DNA of 8,654 nt from Oscillospiraceae bacterium (GTDB lineage: Bacteria; Bacillota; Clostridia; Oscillospirales; Oscillospiraceae). The notes under the pieces were generated by a model that did no database searches, was not told the origin of the DNA, and worked only from the letters and a program-made list of their open reading frames with translations. Position numbers and translations under genes: made by a program. The stretch spans positions 1 through 8,654 of the forward strand of contig JAFRAF010000207.1 in the NCBI GenBank assembly GCA_017405545.1, given 5' to 3'. Positions within the stretch are counted from its first letter, which is position 1; every line of letters begins with the position of its first letter. Positions 1 to 6,310 of the stretch are shown here, piece by piece.

Positions 1-14
1 AACTTGCTTTGCTC

Positions 15-72
15 CGCAGGCATACTTTAGCTTGAAAGTCTGTACCGTCATTCGGTGAACGGCAGCGACTGC
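15..72. repeat. Left copy of dispersed palindromic repeat
   Basis: The 22-base core at 41-62 matches the core at 8611-8632 at 19 of 22 positions, in the same plus-strand direction. The core is itself nearly palindromic (CATTC, loop GGT, then GAACG), so orientation is set by the flanks. The words CGCAG (15-19) and ACTTTAGCTTG (24-34) reappear at the right end on the opposite strand, so the two copies are inverted relative to each other. A short hairpin, GCAG/CTGC with loop CGA, follows at 62-72. This resembles a REP/BIME-like or small MITE-like element. No transposase gene or target duplication is visible. The repeat relationship is seen directly; the element class is inferred. Confidence 0.55.
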
Positions 73-113
73 AACAACAAGAAAGCCAAACCCCGTCGGA
101 GACCAGGGGGATA

Positions 114-139
114 TACAAGGGGGACAGGTCCCCCTTGTA
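114..139. repeat. Perfect 12-bp inverted repeat (hairpin)
   Basis: The arms at 114-125 and 128-139 are exact reverse complements (TACAAGGGGGAC and GTCCCCCTTGTA), separated by only AG. As RNA the inner pair or pairs would open to make a loop. Neither strand shows a convincing U-tract right after it, so it is not a simple intrinsic terminator. It directly precedes the three-way-junction element at 141-191 and is probably part of the same repeat or RNA block. Confidence 0.75.
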
Positions 140-140
140 A

Positions 141-191
141 GTCGCGTCCGGCGTCAGCCGGATAAAGTCTCACCGCAGTGAGACTCGCGAC
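141..191. other. Compact three-way-junction fold, candidate structured RNA or repeat module
   Basis: Three perfect helices nest in 51 bases. The closing stem is GTCGCG (141-146) with CGCGAC (186-191). Inside it are two side-by-side hairpins: TCCGGC/GCCGGA (147-152 with 157-162, loop GTCA) and AGTCTCAC/GTGAGACT (166-173 with 178-185, loop CGCA). Only TAA (163-165) is unpaired at the junction, so 40 of 51 bases pair without mismatch. All pairs are Watson-Crick, so strand cannot be decided from the fold. It may be a structured RNA, a repeat able to form a cruciform, or part of the tsaD 3' region. It does not match a riboswitch or tRNA that I recognise. Confidence 0.6.
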
Positions 192-192
192 T

Positions 193-215
193 GGCGCCCC
201 CGGAGGGGAATTGCC
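193..215. repeat. Small imperfect hairpin
   Basis: CCCC (198-201) pairs with GGGG (205-208) around loop GGA, and GGC (193-195) can pair with GCC (213-215) across an internal loop. It continues the chain of hairpins in the left non-coding block and has no independent functional sign. Confidence 0.35.
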
Positions 216-245
216 GGGAAGCAGTACCATGTCGAAGGAAACAAT

Positions 246-275
246 CCCTCGGAGGGAATATGTCCTCTCCGAGGG
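246..275 (-). terminator. Probable terminator hairpin after tsaD
   Basis: A perfect 9-bp inverted repeat, CCCTCGGAG (246-254) and CTCCGAGGG (267-275), encloses a 12-base loop that can pair further with one GU and one GC pair. It lies 45 bases past the tsaD stop. Read on the minus strand, the stem is followed by ATTGTTTCC, a weak and broken U-tract. It is the best candidate for the 3' end of the minus-strand run. The poor U-tract means it could instead be another hairpin of the repeat block. Confidence 0.45.
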
Positions 276-320
276 GTAAAAGTACAGGATATTTTCAGTG
301 TCATCCGCGGCGGCGCGGCC

Positions 321-1340
321 CTATACCGGGATGGGCGCGCTTATCTCAAGCGTGGCCCAGGCGTTCAGACTGCTGTCGGCTCTGGCCCCGGCCAGATACT
401 CGTAATAGCCCTGGCAGCCTATCATTGCGGCGTTGTCCCCGCACAGGCTCAGCGGCGGCACGAAGAGCTCCTTGCCCGCCTTTTTCGCCGCCTTCTCAAA
501 GTCGGCCCTTATGCGGGCGTTGGCAGCCACGCCTCCGGCCACCACTATCCTGTCATAGCCCAGATCGGCGCAGGCTGACATGGTCCGGGGCACCAGAGTG
601 TCGCTGACCGCCGCCGCGAAGGAGGCTGCAAGGCCGGGTCTGTCCAGCTCCTCGCCCTTCTGCCGGGCGTTGTGGACCAGATTCACCACCGCGGTCTTAA
701 GGCCGGAAAAGGACATGTCATAGGGGTGGTCGTCTATCTTTGCCCGGGGCAGCCTGTACGCCCGGTCATCGCCGCCCTGGGCCAACTCCTGCATGGGCTT
801 TCCGCCGGGATAGGGCAGGCCCAGCACACGGGCTGCCTTGTCGAAGCACTCCCCGGCCGCGTCGTCCCGGGTTGCCCCGATGATCTCCATATCGGTGTAG
901 CCCCGCACGTCCACTATGACCGTGTTGCCGCCGGAGATGGCCAGACACACGAAGGGGGGCTCCAGCTCCGGGAAGGCGATATAGTTGGCCGCTATATGGC
1001 CCCGCACGTGATGCACGGGTATGAGGGGTATGCCGAGGGCCAGAGCCGCCGCCTTGGCGAAGTTGACCCCCACCAGCAGAGCCCCGATAAGGCCGGGAGC
1101 GCAGGTCACCGCCACGGCGTCCAGCTCCTTTTTCGATATGCCCGCCTTTCGCACCGCCTCGTCGCAGAGGCGGCTGATCACCGTTATATGATTGCGCGAC
1201 GCTATCTCCGGCACCACGCCCCCGTATAGGGCGTGCATGTCAGCCTGGGACAGCACCTCGTTTGAAAGCACCGTTCTGCCGTCCTGCACCACGGCCGCCG
1301 CCGTCTCGTCGCAGGAGGACTCTATCGCAAGTATACGCAT
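321..1340 (-). CDS. tsaD: tRNA N6-threonylcarbamoyladenosine transferase TsaD
   Basis: TsaD (Kae1/YgjD/Gcp family) transfers the threonylcarbamoyl group from TC-AMP to A37 of ANN-decoding tRNAs. In bacteria it works in the cytoplasm with TsaB and TsaE. The 339-residue length is normal for the family. The N-terminal ATP-fold motif ESSCDETAAAVV is at residues 7-18, the metal-binding HVRGH at 111-115, and AISGGNT at 134-140. FSGLKTAV (211-218), VAGGVAANARIR (267-278) and LCGDNAAMIG with the metal-ligand Asp302 complete the expected set, so the protein looks intact. The ATG start has GGAG at 1347-1350, six bases upstream. It lies 54 bases after rimI on the same strand, a common pairing. tsaB and tsaE are not in this window. 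The old 'O-sialoglycoprotein endopeptidase' label for this family is not its function. Confidence 0.97.
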   Translation of the reverse strand: MRILAIESSCDETAAAVVQDGRTVLSNEVLSQADMHALYGGVVPEIASRNHITVISRLCDEAVRKAGISKKELDAVAVTCAPGLIGALLVGVNFAKAAALALGIPLIPVHHVRGHIAANYIAFPELEPPFVCLAISGGNTVIVDVRGYTDMEIIGATRDDAAGECFDKAARVLGLPYPGGKPMQELAQGGDDRAYRLPRAKIDDHPYDMSFSGLKTAVVNLVHNARQKGEELDRPGLAASFAAAVSDTLVPRTMSACADLGYDRIVVAGGVAANARIRADFEKAAKKAGKELFVPPLSLCGDNAAMIGCQGYYEYLAGARADSSLNAWATLEISAPIPV

Positions 1341-1355
1341 TTATGTCTCCGTTCC

Positions 1356-1370
1356 GCCGCAAAACGCGGC
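1356..1370 (-). other. Short stem-loop between rimI and tsaD
   Basis: GCCGC (1356-1360) and GCGGC (1366-1370) enclose loop AAAAC. No U-tract follows in the direction of transcription; the tsaD ribosome binding site comes next at 1347-1350. It could modulate message stability or tsaD translation. It does not look like a terminator. Confidence 0.4.
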
Positions 1371-1394
1371 CCTGTATTTACCGTTCCGCCGGTC

Positions 1395-1826
1395 TCATAT
1401 GCTCAGAGCCATGAGCAGGGCATCCTCCTTCGGCTCGTTATAGTAGCCGGGGCGCAGCCCTATGTTCTCGAAGCCGAGGGACCTGTACAGGCCCTGTGCC
1501 CGCAGATTGGACCGCCGCACCTCTAAAAACACGCTCCTCACACCCTCGCGGGCGGCATCATCGATGAGCCGGGCAAGCAGGGCCCTGCCCAGACCACAGC
1601 CCTCATATTCTTCGTCTGCAGCTATGTTCACAAGCTCGGCCTCATCGCCGAACACGTGGAATATCCCGTAGGCTCTGACCTGTCCGTCCTCCACATCCGC
1701 CAGAAAGCGTGCGTAGTCCGCTGTGAGCTCAAAGCTCAGGCCCTCCTCCGACCATGGTGTGGAGAAGCGGGCTTTTTCTATCCGGGCGATGTCCGCTATG
1801 TGCCCGGGCAGGACCGTTACGATCAC
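1395..1826 (-). CDS. rimI: Ribosomal protein S18-alanine N-acetyltransferase RimI
   Basis: RimI is a GNAT acetyltransferase that uses acetyl-CoA to acetylate the N-terminal alanine of ribosomal protein S18. The 143 residues cover one complete GNAT domain. The acetyl-CoA-binding segment is ELVNIAADEEYEGCGLGRALL (about 64-84), with GCGLG standing where family members usually have a (R/Q)xxGxG loop. FLEVRRSN (100-107) supplies Glu102 and LYRSLGF (113-119) supplies Tyr114, matching the catalytic Glu103 and Tyr115 of E. coli RimI. The start is GTG (1824-1826), overlapping the upstream stop as GTGA. A strong GGAGG at 1834-1838, inside the end of the upstream gene, fixes it. The overlap implies translational coupling. 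The neighbouring tsaD supports RimI over a generic GNAT. Confidence 0.92.
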   Translation of the reverse strand: MIVTVLPGHIADIARIEKARFSTPWSEEGLSFELTADYARFLADVEDGQVRAYGIFHVFGDEAELVNIAADEEYEGCGLGRALLARLIDDAAREGVRSVFLEVRRSNLRAQGLYRSLGFENIGLRPGYYNEPKEDALLMALSI

Positions 1827-2626
1827 TTCTTATCCTCCATCAGCTCTGCAAGGAGCCCGTCAAGAGCCTCCGACAGCTCCCCGGCGGCCCTTTTGTAATC
1901 CTCCGGGTCCGGTGCGGGCCGCTCGATGTCCTTATCGCCCAGTGCGAATATGCGCATGTCGTAGTGGGGAAAGCGGTCGGCCAGCCGGTCGCCCTGCTCC
2001 TCCGTCATGCATATGACGGCGTCCGCGCCGGATAGCATACGTTTCTCGACAGTGCGGGGGATATGGTCCGAAATGTCCGCGTCATAGCCCTTCGCCGTCC
2101 GGACGGCAAGGGCCGAGACCTCCGGGCCGTCCTTGAGACCGGCGGATGAGCAGCGCAGCTTTTTGTCCCCGGCCGCCACGGCCTTGGCCGTCATCATGGC
2201 CGCCGCCATTGGGGCAAGGGAGCAGTCGTCCTCGTCCACGAAGAGTATGCTGTCCACGTAAACAGGATCCCCCCGCTGGGCGGCCATATAGTCCTCCCGA
2301 AAGGCCTCGTCCTCCCGCTCAAGTGCTGTCTCACCTGCCCGGCCCTCGATGTGGTGGGTCAGCTCGTGGTGCAGGGTGTGGATGAGCCGCTCCTTCACCC
2401 ATTCGTCGTCCCTGTTTCTGTACAGGCTCTCGAAGGAGCCGTAGTAAAGCTCGATATACCTGCCCAGGCCGTCCCTGAAATAGCGGCCCATTATATAGAA
2501 TCCCTCTTCGTCCACTATCTTGTCCGGAAGCAGGGATATACCGCCGGTGAGCCCTTCAAGCAGCTCCTCCGGCAGTGCGTCCGCCGCCTCGTCCAGTATC
2601 TCGGCGGCCTGTTCAAATGTCAGCAT
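1823..2626 (-). CDS. Zincin metallopeptidase-like domain fused to an inactive LMW-phosphatase-like domain
   Basis: Two domains are visible in 267 residues. Residues 1-120 resemble the small bacterial zincin-like metallopeptidase family (Zincin_1): an acidic helical start, MGRYF and YIELYYGS strands, then HTLHHELTHHIEG with a full HExxH (His87, Glu88, His91). Residues 125-262 follow the low-molecular-weight protein tyrosine/arginine phosphatase fold: SILFV strand, P-loop region ending in APMAAAM, CSSAGL (159-164), ISDHIPRTV (185-193), ADAVICMTEEQ (201-211), RIFALGDKDI (225-234) and a terminal DPEDYKRA helix. In the P-loop the nucleophilic Cys aligns with Asp131 and the phosphate-binding Arg with Leu137. 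The usual DP general acid aligns with Arg236-Pro237, though Asp240-Pro241 could replace it. The second domain is therefore probably a pseudo-phosphatase. The ATG start has GGGAGG at 2631-2636. The gene sits 36 bases after polA and overlaps rimI. The substrate is unknown; the domain calls are by eye. Confidence 0.75.
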   Translation of the reverse strand: MLTFEQAAEILDEAADALPEELLEGLTGGISLLPDKIVDEEGFYIMGRYFRDGLGRYIELYYGSFESLYRNRDDEWVKERLIHTLHHELTHHIEGRAGETALEREDEAFREDYMAAQRGDPVYVDSILFVDEDDCSLAPMAAAMMTAKAVAAGDKKLRCSSAGLKDGPEVSALAVRTAKGYDADISDHIPRTVEKRMLSGADAVICMTEEQGDRLADRFPHYDMRIFALGDKDIERPAPDPEDYKRAAGELSEALDGLLAELMEDKK

Positions 2627-2662
2627 AGCGCCTCCCGATATCCGTATCCCCGGTGGGGGTCC

Positions 2663-5284
2663 TTATTTCGCCTCGTGCCAGTTTTTGCCGCATTTGGCCT
2701 CTGCCGTCAGAGGGATACTCAGCTGCGCCGCGGCCTCCATCTCCTCCTTCAGTACGGCCATAACGGCCTCGGCTTCCTCCTCGGGGCACTCGGCGATGAG
2801 CTCGTCGTGGACCTGCAGTATGAGCTTCGCCCTCAGCCCCTCGGCCTTTAAACGCCGGTGCACCCGTATCATGGCTATCTTCATTATATCCGCCGCCGTG
2901 CCCTGTATGGGCATGTTCAGCGCCACTCTCTCGCCGAAGGAGCGGGTGTTGAAATTGGAGGATTTCAGCTCCGGCAATGCTCTGCGGCGGCCGTACAGGG
3001 TACAGACATAGCCGTCCTTTTTGGCCGTCTCCACCACGTTTTTCATGTAGTCCCGCACGCCGGAGTACTTCTCGAAATAGCTGTCCATGTAGCGCCTGGC
3101 CTCTGCCACCGAGACCCCTATGTCCTGTGACAGGGAGAACTGGGATATGCCGTAGACTATGCCGAAGTTGACGGCCTTGGCCCGGCTGCGCTGCAGGGGC
3201 GTGACCTCCTCAAAGGGCACGCCGAAGACCCTCGCCGCCGTTGTGCGGTGGATGTCCTCGCCGTTTATAAAGGCCTCGCGCATGTGTTCGTCCCCGGACA
3301 TGTGGGCCAGCAGTCTCAGCTCCACCTGGCTGTAGTCCGCGTCCACCAGCAGATTCCCCGGGGCGGCGGTGAACATGCGCCTTATCTCCCCGCCCAGCTC
3401 CCGGCGTATGGGGATGTTCTGCAGATTCGGGTCCGTGGAGGACAGCCGCCCCGTGGCGGTGACGGTCATCTGGAAGCTGGTCCTTATGCGCCCGTCGGGG
3501 TCGATGTACTTCACAAGGCCCTCGGCATAGGTGGAGCGCAGCTTGGTCAGCTCCCGGTATTCCATTATCATAGGTATGATGGGGTGCTTGCTCTTCAGCT
3601 TTTCCAGCACCTCTATGTTGGTGCTGTAGCCGGTCTTTGTCTTCTTCGGCGGGGGCAGCATGAGCTTTTCAAAGAGCACTGTGCCCAGCTGCTTTGGGGA
3701 GTTGATGTTGAACTCCTCCCCCGCCTGTTCGTATATGTTTTTCTGCAGCTCGTCTATGCCCCGGGCCAGCCAGCGGGAGAACTCGCCCAGAGCCTGCCTG
3801 TCCGCGAGGAAGCCCGTGCGCTCCATCTCCGCCAGCACTGGGCAGAGGGGCAGCTCTATATCGTTCAGCAGGCTCTCAAGCCTCTGCTCGGAGAGCATAG
3901 GGTCGAATACGGCCTTAAGGGCCTCCACGGCACAGGCCTCGGCGGCCAGCTTTTCCCGCCGGTCCCCCTCGTCCAGAAGGGACATCTGCCTCGTCTTGTC
4001 GGTACCGGGCAGGCTGTAGCCGCACCAGCGCTCGGTGAGCTTCTCCAATTCATAGCCGCTGCCCGTGGGGTCCAGCAGATAGGCGGCAAGGGCGCTGTCG
4101 TATACCCAGCCGTCGGTTCCCGCCCCTGCGTCCAGCAGTCCGCGCATTATGTCCTTTATGTCGTGTCCCGCCTTTTTGATGTCGGCGGCGAACAGGGCTT
4201 TGAGCGCCTCGTTCCAGTCCCCGCTCCAGCTCTCTCTGCTCATGTGCAGGACAATGCCCTCATGGGCCAGGACAAGCTCATCTGTACCGTCAGAGCAGGC
4301 GACGCAGGCGAAGGGCCAGCCGGCGGCCTCCTCAATGAGCCCCTCGAGCCCCTTTTGATCTGTAATCTCTCTTATCTCATACTGCACAGGAGCTGCCTCC
4401 GGGGCCTTCTCCGTTCTCATAAGGCCCAGCCGCTCCGTGAGCTTTGTAAACTCCAGCCGGTCGAAGAGCTCTATGAGCCTGTCGTTGTCCGGGGCAGCCA
4501 CGGGACAGCAGTCCACGCTGAAATCAACGGGTGCCTGTCTGTCTATCAGGGCCAGAGTATAGGACAGCTCCGCCATGTCCCGGCCCTCCTCCAGCTTTTT
4601 CCGCACCCCGGGCTTTACATCCATGGACTCCGGGTCCCGGTATATCTCCGCCACCGTGCCGAAGCGGCGGATGAGGTCAAGGGCCGTCTTCTCACCTATG
4701 CCGGCCACGCCCGGTATGTTGTCGGACGCGTCGCCCATAAGTGCCTTCAAGTCCACCATCTTCGGGGGCTCGAAGCCGTACTCCTCCTGAAAGCGGGCCG
4801 TGTCATAGGTTATGGTCTCGGTCTGTCCCATGCGGCTGCGCACGTGCTTCACCGAGCTGTGGGGGCCGATGAGCTGGAAGCTGTCCTTATCGCCGGTGAC
4901 GATGAGGCAGTCCGCACCCGCCTCCTCGCATATGCGCGAAACGGTACCGATGATGTCGTCCGCCTCATAGCCCTCCAGCTCCAGCCGGGGGATATTCATG
5001 GCCTCCAGCACCTGCTTTAAAACGGGCATCTGCTCGGCCAGCTCCTCGGGCATGGCATGGCGCTTGGCCTTGTAGCCCTCGTACATCTTATGCCTGAAAG
5101 TGGGTCCCTTCAGGTCGAAGGCCACGCACAGGCTGTCGGGCTTTTCCTCATCCATCAGCTTGAGCAGTATATTCAGAAAACCGTAAACGGCGTTGGTGTT
5201 CAGTCCGTCCCTTGTAGTGAGGGGCCGGACGCCGAAAAAGGCCCGGTTTACGATGCTGTTTCCGTCCAGTATCATGAGCTTCAA
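2663..5284 (-). CDS. polA: DNA polymerase I, proofreading-deficient type
   Basis: PolA fills gaps and removes RNA primers during lagging-strand synthesis and repair. I call a TTG start at 5282-5284, giving 873 residues beginning MKLMILDGNSIVNRAFFG, as in relatives. GGAGG at 5293-5297 lies eight bases upstream. A GTG start at 5291-5293 would overlap that site. The 5'-nuclease domain (about 1-290) has DGNS, EADDIIGT, VTGDKDSFQL and GDASDNIPGVAGIGEKTA. The middle domain (about 300-465) keeps the 3'-5' exonuclease fold but lacks its metal ligands: VACSDG replaces the DxE motif, HDIKDI replaces the NxxxD motif, and LAAEACAV replaces YAAED. The polymerase domain has DYSQVELR with catalytic Asp650, the O-helix RSRAKAVNFGIVYG (about 698-712) and VHDE with Asp827. 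All polymerase and flap-nuclease residues look intact. The exonuclease loss is common in Firmicutes. Confidence 0.97.
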   Translation of the reverse strand: MKLMILDGNSIVNRAFFGVRPLTTRDGLNTNAVYGFLNILLKLMDEEKPDSLCVAFDLKGPTFRHKMYEGYKAKRHAMPEELAEQMPVLKQVLEAMNIPRLELEGYEADDIIGTVSRICEEAGADCLIVTGDKDSFQLIGPHSSVKHVRSRMGQTETITYDTARFQEEYGFEPPKMVDLKALMGDASDNIPGVAGIGEKTALDLIRRFGTVAEIYRDPESMDVKPGVRKKLEEGRDMAELSYTLALIDRQAPVDFSVDCCPVAAPDNDRLIELFDRLEFTKLTERLGLMRTEKAPEAAPVQYEIREITDQKGLEGLIEEAAGWPFACVACSDGTDELVLAHEGIVLHMSRESWSGDWNEALKALFAADIKKAGHDIKDIMRGLLDAGAGTDGWVYDSALAAYLLDPTGSGYELEKLTERWCGYSLPGTDKTRQMSLLDEGDRREKLAAEACAVEALKAVFDPMLSEQRLESLLNDIELPLCPVLAEMERTGFLADRQALGEFSRWLARGIDELQKNIYEQAGEEFNINSPKQLGTVLFEKLMLPPPKKTKTGYSTNIEVLEKLKSKHPIIPMIMEYRELTKLRSTYAEGLVKYIDPDGRIRTSFQMTVTATGRLSSTDPNLQNIPIRRELGGEIRRMFTAAPGNLLVDADYSQVELRLLAHMSGDEHMREAFINGEDIHRTTAARVFGVPFEEVTPLQRSRAKAVNFGIVYGISQFSLSQDIGVSVAEARRYMDSYFEKYSGVRDYMKNVVETAKKDGYVCTLYGRRRALPELKSSNFNTRSFGERVALNMPIQGTAADIMKIAMIRVHRRLKAEGLRAKLILQVHDELIAECPEEEAEAVMAVLKEEMEAAAQLSIPLTAEAKCGKNWHEAK

Positions 5285-5297
5285 GGCGCTCACCTCC
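5282..5297 (-). promoter_or_regulatory. polA ribosome binding site and TTG start
   Basis: On the minus strand GGAGGTGA is followed by GCGCC and then TTG AAG CTC ATG. The spacing of eight bases from GGAGG to TTG is ideal. The in-frame GTG at 5291-5293 sits inside the site and cannot use it, and the ATG at 5273-5275 is too far away. Confidence 0.8.
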
Positions 5298-5345
5298 GCA
5301 AGTAATGTTCCAATAATACAAATATGGTGTCCCGGCGGGCCCGAT

Positions 5346-6104
5346 CTATCCCTCCGCGAGCCTGCTGCGTATGGTCTCTATAGCGGCCTCGGAAACGCCT
5401 GCGGCCCTTATATAGCCCAGGGCCCCGCCGAACTCGCTGTCCAGCCAGTCCAGCAGGCCGAACATGCTCTCCGGCCGGGTCTGATAGTAGGCGTCGTCCA
5501 TGTTGGGCTCGTTCTCCCCCGCTCTGAAGCGCCAGGTCATCACCCGGTAAAAGGGCATGAGATAGGCCTGACTTACGCAGTAGTCCGCGGCGATGTCCTC
5601 ATGCGACGCCCCGGCGATGCTCAGCAGCAGGGCGGAGAATATGCCGGTACGGTCCTTGCCTGTGTTGCAGTTATAGTGTACGCAGCCCTCACATGAAGCC
5701 GCCGACTCCATGCAGAGCTTTGTCCATTCAAAGCCGTCCCGGAGCATATCTATGTACATGTCCCGCCAGGACATGACAGGCGGCAGCTTTACGAAACTGT
5801 TGCCCTTCTCGTCCACACCCCCGGCGGCCTGTCCGTTTATGAGGGGGGCCGGGACGTACTCCACCCAGTCCTGCCCCTGAAAACTGCTGGGGAGCCGCTT
5901 CGACTCGAAGGGAGCCCGGAAATCAAGGCTCATTTTCACCCCGTAATCCCGTAAAAAGCACAGGTCAGAGGGGCTCAGCTCCGCCGGCCTGTCCGAGCGG
6001 AGGAAGACCCCGTAGCGGGTCACACCCCCGCCCTTCACGGGTATGCCCCCCAAGTCCCGGGCGTTGTAAAGCGTCTCCAGAGGCAGACGTTTGTATCGTG
6101 TCAC
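5346..6104 (-). CDS. Tyrosine/serine-type protein phosphatase, Y_phosphatase3 family
   Basis: This 252-residue protein belongs to the bacterial PTP-loop phosphatases related to Listeria LipA and Mycobacterium MptpB. It carries the family's N-terminal NARDLGG (14-20), then FLRSDRP (34-40), SLDFRAPFESKRLP (59-72), and the active-site loop CNTGKDRTG. In the loop Cys146 is the nucleophile and Arg152 closes CX5R, so the enzyme should be active. Lys150-Asp151 fits the AGKDR variant linked to phosphotyrosine and phosphoinositide activity in relatives. Asn145 replaces the usual His before the Cys. No signal peptide or membrane segment is visible, so it is probably cytoplasmic. The start is GTG (6102-6104) with a poor ribosome binding site, so the start is less certain than the family call. 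It is first in the minus-strand run, 61 bases before polA. The natural substrate is unknown. Confidence 0.88.
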   Translation of the reverse strand: MTRYKRLPLETLYNARDLGGIPVKGGGVTRYGVFLRSDRPAELSPSDLCFLRDYGVKMSLDFRAPFESKRLPSSFQGQDWVEYVPAPLINGQAAGGVDEKGNSFVKLPPVMSWRDMYIDMLRDGFEWTKLCMESAASCEGCVHYNCNTGKDRTGIFSALLLSIAGASHEDIAADYCVSQAYLMPFYRVMTWRFRAGENEPNMDDAYYQTRPESMFGLLDWLDSEFGGALGYIRAAGVSEAAIETIRSRLAEG

Positions 6105-6118
6105 GAAATCACACCAAT

Positions 6119-6133
6119 CCCCGTGGGGCCACG
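6119..6133 (-). other. Hairpin potential in the phosphatase 5' leader
   Basis: CGTGG (6122-6126) pairs with CCACG (6129-6133), and as an alternative CCCC (6119-6122) pairs with GGGG (6125-6128). Both lie just upstream of the weak ribosome-binding region of the phosphatase gene. They could limit translation; this is inferred from pairing only. Confidence 0.3.
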
Positions 6134-6167
6134 CGGGCGCGCACGGACAAATTCAAATCCATTTTAT

Positions 6168-6197
6168 AGTATAATCTAAAGCACTTCGGCCTGTCAA
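6168..6197 (-). promoter_or_regulatory. Sigma-A promoter for the phosphatase-polA run
   Basis: On the minus strand a perfect -35 TTGACA (6192-6197) and a -10 TATACT (6168-6173) are separated by 18 bases. Transcription should start near 6160, leaving a leader of about 55 bases before the GTG at 6104. It is the strongest promoter-like match found in the window. How far transcription continues into polA and beyond is not decided by the sequence. Confidence 0.75.
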
Positions 6198-6210
6198 TCG
6201 GGGAATGACA
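6192..6210. promoter_or_regulatory. Inverted repeat overlapping the -35, possible operator
   Basis: TGTCA (6192-6196) and TGACA (6206-6210) form an inverted repeat with nine bases between. One arm coincides with the -35 of the minus-strand promoter. The layout suits a dimeric regulator binding site. The short arms mean chance is a real alternative. Confidence 0.3.
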
Positions 6211-6253
6211 TCCGGCGCGGAAGGCCCGATGGCCACGGATGTTAGTTTTTTTC

Positions 6254-6282
6254 TTGCGTCCGGCGGACAAAGGGGATATACT
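6254..6282 (+). promoter_or_regulatory. Promoter for the plus-strand gene pair
   Basis: A -10 TATACT (6277-6282) lies 17 bases after a weak -35 TTGCGT (6254-6259). Transcription would start near 6289, just ahead of the GGGAGG ribosome binding site (6296-6301) of the gene at 6311. The spacing is ideal but the -35 is poor, so activity may be modest or depend on an activator. Confidence 0.55.
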
Positions 6283-6310
6283 GTAGAAAAACCGCGGGAG
6301 GTGCCGGACT

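Larger units (their letters stand above)
1..320. other. Non-coding hairpin-rich block
   Basis: No credible gene lies here. The only sizeable minus-strand reading frame (48-230) is made of the inverted repeats themselves and has no plausible ribosome binding site or family resemblance. The block holds at least five inverted repeats in a row: a palindromic core, a short hairpin, a 12-bp hairpin, a three-way junction and a 9-bp hairpin. Together they suggest an intergenic repeat element inserted or retained downstream of tsaD. Confidence 0.6.

Noticed and set aside
48..230. Minus-strand 60-codon frame in the left block
   Set aside because: Its sequence is built almost entirely from the inverted repeats, with no ribosome binding site and no plausible protein features. 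A repeat element explains it better.
672..1229. Plus-strand open frame opposite tsaD
   Set aside because: It lies wholly within tsaD, whose conserved motifs are on the other strand. The translation shows no recognisable domain.
3248..5020. Long plus-strand open frame of 590 codons opposite polA
   Set aside because: It is the antisense shadow of a GC-rich conserved gene: low-complexity His/Gln/Leu-rich translation, no ribosome binding site and no family resemblance, while the opposite strand has full polA motifs.
6223..6252. GGCC-CGAT-GGCC hairpin followed by a T-run on the plus strand, terminator-like
   Set aside because: The stem is only four base pairs, the T-run is about a dozen bases away, and no plus-strand gene lies upstream to terminate.
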